From contig NZ_JAAVVW010000003.1 in the NCBI RefSeq assembly GCF_023910625.1, positions 2,232,001 to 2,296,000 of the forward strand: a DNA stretch of 64,000 bases, in the 5' to 3' direction. The notes below the pieces were generated by a model. It was given only the letters and a program-made list of their open reading frames with translations, did no database searches and had not been told where the DNA came from. Positions within the stretch are counted from its first letter, which is position 1; every line of letters begins with the position of its first letter. Positions 63,671 through 64,000 of this stretch are shown here, in pieces. The stretch is from Limnohabitans sp. (lineage in GTDB: Bacteria; Pseudomonadota; Gammaproteobacteria; Burkholderiales; Burkholderiaceae_C). A program made the position numbers and the translations under genes.

Positions 63671-64000
63671 TCCCGACCCTCCTGTTTGTGGCCTTTGTGG
63701 TCATGATGCTCATGGGCGTGCCCATTGGCGCGGCTTTGGGTTTGGCCGGTGCTGCTTGCATTGCCTTGGCCAACTCGGACGCGCAGTGGTTTGGCCTGCT
63801 GGCTGTGCCGCAAAACTTTTACGCCGGTCTGGGCAAGTACCCGCTGCTGGCCATTCCCATGTTTGTGCTGGTGGGCTCCATCTTTGACCGCTCGGGTGTG
63901 GCGCTTCGGCTGGTCAATTTTGCTGTGGCCATCGTGGGCCGTGGCCCGGGCATGCTGCCTTTGGTGGCGATTGTGGTGGCCATGTTCCTGGGTGGTATTT
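63667..64000 (+). CDS. TRAP transporter large permease (DctM), partial at window edge
   Basis: The first 111 residues are visible: MIPTLLFVAFVVMMLMGVPIGAALGLAGAACIALA, FYAGLGKYPLLAIPMFVLVGSIFDRSGVALRLVNFA, typical of DctM. The rest lies beyond the right edge. It forms the sodium-driven channel with DctQ for a C4-dicarboxylate or related acid. Confidence 0.92.
   Translation, partial: MIPTLLFVAFVVMMLMGVPIGAALGLAGAACIALANSDAQWFGLLAVPQNFYAGLGKYPLLAIPMFVLVGSIFDRSGVALRLVNFAVAIVGRGPGMLPLVAIVVAMFLGGI

Overview
The window looks like the chromosome of a Burkholderiales betaproteobacterium, most probably a freshwater Comamonadaceae of the Limnohabitans/Rhodoferax type. This is inferred from the high-GC gene style, the TorF porin next to glnK-amtB, the FAD-oxidoreductase/SelD fusion, the TRAP transporters and the two-gene glycolate oxidase cluster. 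I saw no rRNA, tRNA or CRISPR array. Most genes are ordinary metabolic and transport genes in short operons. Accessory DNA is concentrated at 0-11.9 kb, 29.5-33 kb and 50.6-57 kb.

0-11.9 kb: a SAM-dependent methyltransferase gene is cut in two. Its 5' part lies at 11827-11309 and its 3' part at 671-1 and beyond the left edge. The two parts are separated by 10.9 kb of foreign-looking DNA and share a perfect 245-bp direct repeat. The inserted block carries a PIN toxin that has lost its start, a Xre/RES toxin-antitoxin pair, a LysR-controlled module (D-threo-3-hydroxyaspartate dehydratase-like enzyme, acidic amino acid ABC importer, RidA) and an IS21-family element whose left end is duplicated in tandem.

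11.9-29.4 kb: two small genes, then a selenium-flavoured region with a SelD fused to a FAD oxidoreductase, the selenosugar synthase SenB, and (after a CzcCBA-type metal efflux operon that ends in a PII-like gene) a PhnDCEE-type ABC transporter of the putative selenate family. Between selD and senB lies a broken relic joining the first codons of an ArsS-like radical SAM gene to the last half of a methylthioadenosine phosphorylase-like gene. A divergent argO/argP-like pair follows.

29.5-34.7 kb: an accessory patch with a DUF4041/GIY-YIG protein, a hipBA toxin-antitoxin pair, a GreA/B-like factor and small proteins. 34.6-44 kb: a fused indolepyruvate ferredoxin oxidoreductase with a divergent Lrp-type regulator, a periplasmic rhodanese with a YeeE/YedE sulfur transporter, an MFS transporter and comM. 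44-50.6 kb: a nitrogen operon (torF-glnK-amtB) behind a good sigma-54 promoter, an SMP-30 lactonase, and glcE-glcF. 50.6-57.2 kb: an autoregulated XRE/NUDIX pair, two DUF4143 AAA+ proteins each preceded by a palindrome, a GlxA-type regulator with small neighbours, and a LysE-type exporter. 57.4-64 kb: glutathione peroxidase, an EamA exporter, DedA, alanine racemase, an E1 alpha/beta 2-oxoacid or acetoin dehydrogenase pair, and the start of a DctQM TRAP transporter.
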